DNA of 20,398 nucleotides from Christensenellaceae bacterium. Its GTDB lineage: Bacteria > Bacillota > Clostridia > Christensenellales > DTU072. The notes beneath the pieces were generated by a model. That model searched no databases, was not told where the DNA came from, and was given only the letters and a program-made list of their open reading frames with translations. Within the stretch, counting starts at the first letter, position 1. The number at the start of each line of letters is the position of its first letter. Location of the stretch: contig JAISKW010000101.1 in NCBI GenBank assembly GCA_031260775.1, positions 1-20,398 of the forward strand, in the 5' to 3' direction. Below, piece after piece: positions 13,415-20,398 of this stretch. A program made the position numbers and the translations under genes.

Positions 13415-16400
13415 GACCCTCCGCATACGTTGCCGGCACCGAGTAACGCCGAGCGTCCCGACAACGATATTGTTACAAATACCTCGTTTGCACCCGGAGC
13501 GGGCTTGGCGGGGTTAGACCCGAATCTTCAAATGGCGGAAGGCGTAAACGCGCTGAGAGCACTCAGAATCGTGCTGAATCCCATAACGTATAACGAAGCA
13601 GGGGATGCCGTTTCGGCAATGAGCGGAATCGCAATCGATATCAGCTCGGGAATGCTGTCGGCATTGCTCGGCACGCTGCTCGGGATTGACGAAATACCGA
13701 TAAGCATAGGAGATTCGACAATTGCTTTATATTCGAGTTTATACCGTTCGCGTGAGGACGGCATTACGCATATCAGAACCGATTACTACGGGTTGAAAGC
13801 GTTGTTGCAAACGTCGATTGAAATTTTTGCGTTCTCATTAACCGCCGATAAGGTCAAGGTTTCGATAGATACTCATATTTTAGTTAATAAAACCGACGGA
13901 GAGGGCGGCTTTATTACCGACGGAGACGGCAACCCCGTTAAGGAATTTGCCGGGTATAGGAACAATCAAATGCCGGCGATTTACTTGCCCGATAACGGCG
14001 TGTTCACGGCGGGAGGCGAGAATGTAGGCTTCCCCGACACGGTGTTTATATCGGCAACGCTCACGGTGAATCTTAGCGCGGATATGTTGACCGGCGTTGA
14101 CGGAAACGGCAATCCGTTCTCTGCGAATAGATTTATACCTCTTACGGGCACATTAAAAGCACTTTTGGGTGACTCAATCGATGTTTCCGCATTCATTATG
14201 TTCTTGGGCGTTATCGACGGACAGGTTGATATTACAATCGAGGCAAATATAGACCTTGTAAGGGTGCTGAACTCGCAAATTAAGCTTACAGTCAGCTCCG
14301 GAGGGAACAATATAATAACGATCGTCTACGATAAGGGCGAGGTTTTTGCGGATATCGAGGCGTTCAAAATCGGCAGATTGTACAGCGCGGACGTGAGAAC
14401 GCAGCTCGCGAACGTATTCGTACAGTTCGGGCTTGTCTCGGCGGATTTACAAGCGGCGAATAAGTCCGAAAACTTCCTGCAAAATGCCGAAGCCTCGGCG
14501 GTAAGGAATTACTTAGGCATAGCGGTAGGCAACAATAGCTTGCTTGTCGCGCTTCAAAAAGAGCTTTTATTCTCGGTGTTAAAGGGCGTTTTGGGCGTCG
14601 ACTTAGACGCGTATATCGGCGAGGTGTTCCAAACGATAGACGTCAGAGCCGAAGTCGGCCTGCACCCGTTGACGGTCGCGTTAGGGCTCCGTACCGATTA
14701 CGCTACAAGCGAGGGTATGGCGTACACTGACTTGAACGGAAACGGCAGAATCGATGCCTCGGAATGGTACACGGCAGTACCGGCAGGGGATCCTATCATT
14801 GACGAAAACGGCGATTTTGCCGGCGGATTTGCAATCGGGTTAAAGCTGAGAAATATCAATATTGTGCTTAACCGCAGTCTCGATTACGGCGATTGGGATG
14901 CCGATTCGGGCGAATATATCAGGTGGAACGGCACTGACGGTTCGTGGAACAACGTAGACGAATTCAGATACTTAGACATTTTTGTAGAAGGTAAAATTTT
15001 AATAAATATCAACTCCGAAGGGAAATTGGTTATAGGAGAAGAAGGCAGCAAGAACAGCGAGGAAGGGACGGATTTATCGTATATTTTGGACGCGTTGTTC
15101 GAAGAGCTTTTGGGCGATGCGGAAAGTACGACGTTTGACTTTACGGTATTCGACCAATTAGGAATGCTATTGCAAACCTTAGCGGAGAACTCTACCACCG
15201 AAGATAATACGTTCGGCGGAGAGGTATACTTCTCGGTTGAAGCGCACGTTAACCCGTTTGACATTTTATTGTTAGATTTCAGTGACGTTTGGGCGCGGGT
15301 TGCGGTATCCACGGCGGCAAATCATTATGCATATTTGAACCGTATGGAGCATGTCGGCGAGTATTATAGTGAATCTAACAGTTCATACATAACAAAAGAG
15401 GTATACGAGGGGCTCTCAGCAAACGATAAAGCTTTGTATTCGCTTGTTACTGATATTTCGGCGCAAGGTATTTTGGGAGATATATTAGAAGTTAGCATCG
15501 TTCCCGAATTAATGACAAGCACCGATTTGCCGGAAATTATCGATAATAACTTAGGCTGGATTCAAGCGCGGCTTGAAGAGAAAGTCGGCGAGGAAATAGA
15601 ACTTGCGAGGCAACTTCTTGCGGAGGGCAGAAGCGACGCGCAAATTAACACGGTGCTTACGCCGCGCATCTTTGAAAAGTTTAAGTATGACGCAAACAGC
15701 GGAGAATTAGAGTGGGAAAAACCGCATTACGACCAAAGCGGTGCGGCAAACTTCTCGGCGTTCATACTTTTATATCTCAAGCTGTCTAATGCGACGGAGG
15801 AGATTTATGTTGAGAGTGCCGTCCGTTTAATGCACGAGAGCGAGGGCTTGCTCGGCGAATTCTTTACCGGATACTACTTGATGACGGCGTATATTAACGC
15901 CGAAACGTTGGGTTTAGGCAAAATCAAAATTACAAACCTTTTGATGCGTTTCGGTTCAATCGGCGTAGTGTATGACGGCGCGGCGCAAAACGCCGAGGCG
16001 AATACGAACGTATACCACCAAACGGACTTGGAAAGAAGCATAGCGGCGGCGCAAGCAAAGGTGCTGCTTACCATTGCGGGCAGCGGTAAGGATTTTGCAA
16101 ACGAGGTGGGCAACGAAGAATTGAAGGCAAATATCGGCAAACAAACGGCACTAATCGGCGCGAACGTTGCAAAAGAAGGCTTGTACGGCATACTTTCGTT
16201 GCTTATAGACCCCGAAATTCTAAAGCCTTTCTTGGATAGACTTCAGCCGCATATCTATGCGGGCATTGTTGAGGACAGCGATTTGGTAATTAATCCTCAA
16301 ACCCACGAAATTACCGGCGGCGATGGCACGGCATTGCTGTCACTCGAAGTTAAACTCAACCAACCGGTTTTGGGCGACGTAGATTTTAACAACAGAGATA

Positions 16401-19400
16401 ATTTATTAAAACTCAATGTGAAGGTGTTCGAACCGGATTTGGGCATAATGGAGAGGAATATTAACTATTTCGAGCCGGGCTTCCAATACAACGAGGCAAA
16501 TGCGAGCCGCGGACTTACGCGTGAGAACGACGCATTGTACAGATTCGTCGCGCTGTCGAGCGACGACAGTTACAAGCTTATTCCGCTCCTTTCGTGGAAA
16601 CCGATGGTTACGATAGCGGGTTATATTTCGTTCGCAAGCTTGGATTCGGCGGAGGATTATGTGCAAGACAGATTGGAATTCACACCGCTTGTCAAGCTGT
16701 TCTTGTCGGAATTGGATGCGCAATTAGGCTTGGATTTCATCGCCGACAGATTGCACGGCGGAATTGTATATGATATTTCAGCGTCGGTGAACGTCGAGCA
16801 GTTGATTAACGGCGGACTTAACTTAGACAATATTTTACACGCAATCGAAGCGGAAATTACGCTTATACTTTGCTCGGATTTGGACGACCATCTATGGGGC
16901 AATCCGCATACCGGCGAAAAGAGGATTCGGTTATTCCTCTATGGCGGAGTGTTATTCGTCGATTTAAGCGAGCTCGGTGCGGGTAAAATTCAAGTAAATT
17001 TAGCGGATAAGCTGTCGGGCACGTCGTCGGAAGCGGAGGAACTGCCCATAGCCGAATATGCGGAGGCTGCATATCTTACGCAAAGAACCGGGTTAATTCC
17101 TATGGGTGCGGAAGGCGAAGTTATGCGCGAATACGTTCGTTTAATTTTAGGCAATCAATCGGGCTTTACGGCGGCAGTCGGCTCGACGGTTTTCACACTT
17201 ATTCTCAACGCATTGGACGTAGGCGTCAGTAATGAGGACGGCTCGCACATTGCGTTAGGCAACGTATTGATTCGCGAATTGTTCCGTAACGACTTTAACC
17301 TAAACCTGCTTTTGGGCAACCCTGCGGCGTTGTTCGGAATTCAATTATTGGTCGGAGGCGACGAGGAAACGGCTCATAACTTGGAAATTGAGGTTATGCT
17401 CAAGGAAGTTAAACTTGACCTTAACCCTACCTCGGCAATATTCGGCGGGCCGGACGACGCAAAAATTCAAAATTATCAAGCGATTTGGGAGGGCGACAGC
17501 GGCGAGTTGATTGCCGACCTTGTCGATACGCCGTATCTTGAAGCGTCTATATTGTTAGGCATTGACGCAACCGAAATGACGGAAACTTCGGGCGCGGTAA
17601 GCGAAAATAACGATAACAATAACGGCGAGTACTTTAACGCGAAAAATTTACTTGCGAACCTTATTCCCGAAGACCTTATCGGCGCGCCGCTTGAAATCAT
17701 TTTAGAAACGATGATGGCTATAACGAAGGAGTTTTCCGTCGACGTCGCTATCAATTTGAACCTCCAAAACCTCATTAAGGGTATTAATAGGTTGTCCGAA
17801 GAGGGGATAATCGTTCCCGACGAAACGGGCAAAGACTTCTTGAACACCAGCGCGCTTACCGAAATGTTAAAGGGTACGGATTTATCCGTAGAGTTCCGTA
17901 ACCGAACGGATGGCAAAAACGATTTAATTATCGGCGTTTACTATATGTATAACTCCGTGACCGGTAGCGGAGATTTGTATATCAACGCGATAGCTATCAA
18001 CGCAGGCACGTTCAAAATTTCATCGCCAATGGGCTTTGCGCTGACGGTTTATGACGCAATAATGACAATTGCTGCAAAGTTTACCGAGCCGAGATATCCG
18101 CAAAACGCGGAGAATAACTTCGGCGGCATTTATTCGACGCCCGAGGTTCCTGCAAACGTTTTGGCTTCGTATATCAATATGTACCTATCGACCGACGGCT
18201 TCACGGCAAGCTTGTCAACGGTAGCAATCTACGCGGCACTCCGTACGGTAGCCGGTATGGGTATTATTGCGGGCGACGTTGAGGAAACAATTGAAAGCTA
18301 TGTTGATTCGATAGCGCAAGTAGACGCGGCAATTACACTGATGCGCGGCGGCGTTAATTCCGAATTATTGTCGGTTGACTTGGCAATTTCGCCTACCTAT
18401 ACCGATGCAAACGGCGTGGTTCATGGCAGGCTGTATAAGCTTGTGCAGGAAGAAGGCAAAACGGATACAAACGGAAACCCGTTGTACACGAGAGTTGTAG
18501 ACGACGAGGCTATTAAAAGGTATGTGGCAATCCATCTTGCGTTCGGCAATATCGAGCTAAGGGTGGATAAAGAGCAAGCCGTTAGTGACAGAATGTCGAA
18601 CTTCATTCCGATTATTGAAGAACGTATGTTCGGAGGCGTGCCGGAAGCTGAATATATTGATATAAACAGCGAGGAGATGTCAAAAGACCCCGTTATCGGC
18701 TTCGGAACAAAGATATCGTTCAGAGCGTACACGGGCAATTATAACGACGGCATTGTTAACGAAAAAGAGAGCAGGTACGATGTTAATGTGGCCCCTATTG
18801 ACAAACTTCTCGAGTATTTATCGGGTGTATTAGTGGGCGCAATGGGCAATTCGCCCGTAGGCTCGCACTCCGCAGGCGCACCATACAGGGATTTATTATA
18901 TAACGCTTTCGGGCCGATGATTATTACGGTTCAAAACGAAACCTCGCTTGAAATCGTGGTTGAAACAAAAATAAACTTCCACCTTAAAGCGTTGGAATCG
19001 ATTGAAGTCCAGTTGGATATCAGACTGAAGGGCATAACCGACGGCGCGGAAGTCCGCGGCACAAGACTGGGCTTAATCGTGCTGTATAACAACACGTTAT
19101 ATATTGATTTATCGTATATCCACGGGCCGAAGGTGTCGGTTGTTAACGTGGTTACGGGCATAATCGACCTTATTAACGTGCCGGTTGAGCGCGACCCCGA
19201 GGACGTTGTTAACGGCGTTCAGGACGCGGAGTACAAGGATTTTGATAAAGATTATGTTGACATTGCCGACCCCGCACTGCCCGACGCACTGAAAGCGGAT
19301 TTGAGGATTCAACAACAAGGGTTGTGGGCGTTTATAACAAAGCCGACATTCCAGTTGATATTCAAACTGTTCTTGCCGTATGAGATTTTGTACGTGTATG

Positions 19401-20398
19401 AGGACGTAACAACTTATGAGAATTTGCTTGTGCCCGACGCGTCGGAAATCGCTCCGGGACGCCCGGGGTATATTGCGACCTACAAGGAAGTGCCGGTAGT
19501 ACACCGTGAGCTTGTAAAGGACGAGTACGGCAGACAAGTTGTTGACTATTCGTTTACCATAGCCGAAAATTTCACCGCAGGCTTGTTCGTTGAGGATTAC
19601 GACGGAAGAAGCGCGCAGTTGGGCTTAAGATTGCTCTTTAACGGCGGCGAATTTGTTGATTTCGGTCGCGAAGGCTCTGCGCAAGAGGGATTAATAATAA
19701 ACTATCACTCCGAGACCGCCTGCGAGACCGGCGTTGAATTGGCAATTAAGGGTTGGGATATCAGATTCGGCAGCGGCTTTACGCAGTCATTGAACGACGA
19801 CGGCGAGGATTTAGACGGTGACGGAAAGTTAGATACTATTTATACTCCGCTTTCGACCGATTATACGCAGCTGTTCGAGGTAAATAAGGTAACGCTCGAG
19901 GCGCAGTTCGAGGTAGGCGCGTTCTTCGGCGACCCCGAAGACCCGTCGGCGGAAGGCTCGCAAATACCGCTTCATACGTTATTAAGACAGTTAGGCGGTT
20001 ACATTTACTTCAACCAAACGGGCAGGGAAGCACCTTACGGATTAGAGGACGGCGAATTTGCAGAATTAGGTAAAGTATCGGACGCAGCCGAATTGAACGG
20101 ATTAATGGATTCGTTGCCGCAATGGATTTTCACAGAGGATTTGGGCGATACGTTCGTTTTGACCGTTGACGCGGTTGTGGGTATCAAAATTGATATCGAC
20201 GACTTCGGCGGAATCTTTGAAGATATTTTAACCGAACCGCAATTGAAGGTCAGCATATTCCTAAAAGCGAGATTCGAGCAAATAAAGGCTGAAATTGCAC
20301 AAAGAAGAAGTGAAGGCGAATATATTACCGCCGCTTATGAAAAAGAGATTGTGGACGGCGTTTCGATGCTCTCCGCAACGTATTACGGGGGCGCTGTG
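13415..20398 (+). CDS. Giant repetitive surface lipoprotein, continuation after the TGA, C-terminus beyond window
   Basis: The frame is the same as 9278-13414 and has no further stop to the right edge (2328 codons). It begins with a linker and has no signal peptide or ribosome binding site. The first ATG is 13532; TTG at 13430 and 13505 are weaker options. It therefore looks like the separated downstream part of one protein rather than an independent gene. The repeat signatures continue at 14312, 15866, 16928, 17924 and 19064, and a tenth copy is cut by the edge at 20363. Two acidic loops resemble EF-hand/dockerin calcium sites: DLNGNGRIDASEW (14729-14767) and DLDGDGKLD (19808-19834). A charged, helix-rich insertion lies at about 15300-15800. 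If expressed, it would need TGA readthrough to be exported and lipid-anchored; otherwise it is a decaying pseudogene half or the TGA is a sequence error. Codon use looks the same on both sides of the stop, with no sign of decay. Confidence 0.8.

Larger units (their letters stand above)
9986..20398 (+). repeat. About ten diverged protein-level repeat units in the giant lipoprotein
   Basis: The shared signature is LLGxYYxxxTLYIDLSxLGxGKIxIxNL. Copies and positions: GAYYYKGVLYIRDGL (9986-10039), IRLDNNKIFLDFCGL (11372-11422), LMAYYSADDDTLYIDL (12224-12271), LLGVYLIDSSIYIDL (13268-13312), IITIVYDKGEVFADI (14312-14356), TGYYLMTAYINAETLGLGKI (15866-15940), RLFLYGGVLFVDLSELGAG (16928-16990), IIGVYYMY and DLYINAIAIN (17924-17989), LGLIVLYNNTLYIDLSYI (19064-19111), and LSATYYGGAV (20363-20398, cut by the edge). 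Spacing is about 0.9-1.5 kb. Copies are too diverged to align as DNA. Confidence 0.65.

Noticed and set aside
13412..13448. Selenocysteine codon with a downstream SECIS hairpin
   Set aside because: The hairpin is short with a 9-nt loop lacking the usual small G/U apical loop, the site is a linker, and no redox context is present.
9467..20256. Numerous minus-strand ORFs of 60-150 codons opposite the giant gene
   Set aside because: They are antisense shadows: the plus frame is open throughout with continuous repeat units.

Overview
The window looks like chromosomal DNA of an uncultured Gram-positive anaerobe of the Firmicutes/Clostridia type. The pointers are a clostridial-style Dxr-RseP pair, a SPOR-type protein, a CorB/DUF21-like membrane protein, and two very large surface lipoproteins with type II signal peptides. 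Base composition is mixed and close to balanced. The genetic code appears to be standard: rseP and the CorB-like gene both end at ordinary TGA codons, and tryptophan is written TGG.

Layout. Positions 1-3552 (minus strand) hold a BspA-like leucine-rich-repeat lipoprotein that runs off the left edge; it has no stop in the window. Next on the minus strand is the two-gene unit dxr (4846-5910) and rseP (3736-4830), 15 bp apart, followed by a hairpin. A short divergent promoter region separates dxr from a plus-strand membrane protein with a SPOR-like extracellular domain (6019-7020).

Positions 7021-7821 hold no convincing gene but look like a large structured RNA gene. A TTCATA-17-TATAAT promoter predicts a start at about 7070. 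That start falls exactly on a 7-nt segment that pairs with a segment at 7771-7777 near the 3' end, just before a U run. In between are many strong hairpins, two with GNRA tetraloops. Immediately downstream is a CorB/DUF21-like membrane protein (7822-8622), translationally coupled to a CBM9-like protein (8622-9149). A large structured RNA directly upstream of a CorB-like membrane protein is the arrangement of the OLE ribonucleoprotein (OLE RNA with OapA), a membrane-bound complex tied to Mg2+ homeostasis and stress. I therefore call the RNA a probable OLE RNA and the protein a probable OapA. The structure and gene order are seen in the sequence; the family name is inference from memory.

The right half (9278 to the edge) is a giant repetitive lipoprotein gene of at least 3,706 codons. 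It is interrupted by a single in-frame TGA at 13412, after which the same frame stays open for another 2,328 codons to the window end. About ten diverged copies of a beta-rich unit recur roughly every 0.9-1.5 kb on both sides of the TGA, so both halves belong to one ancestral protein.
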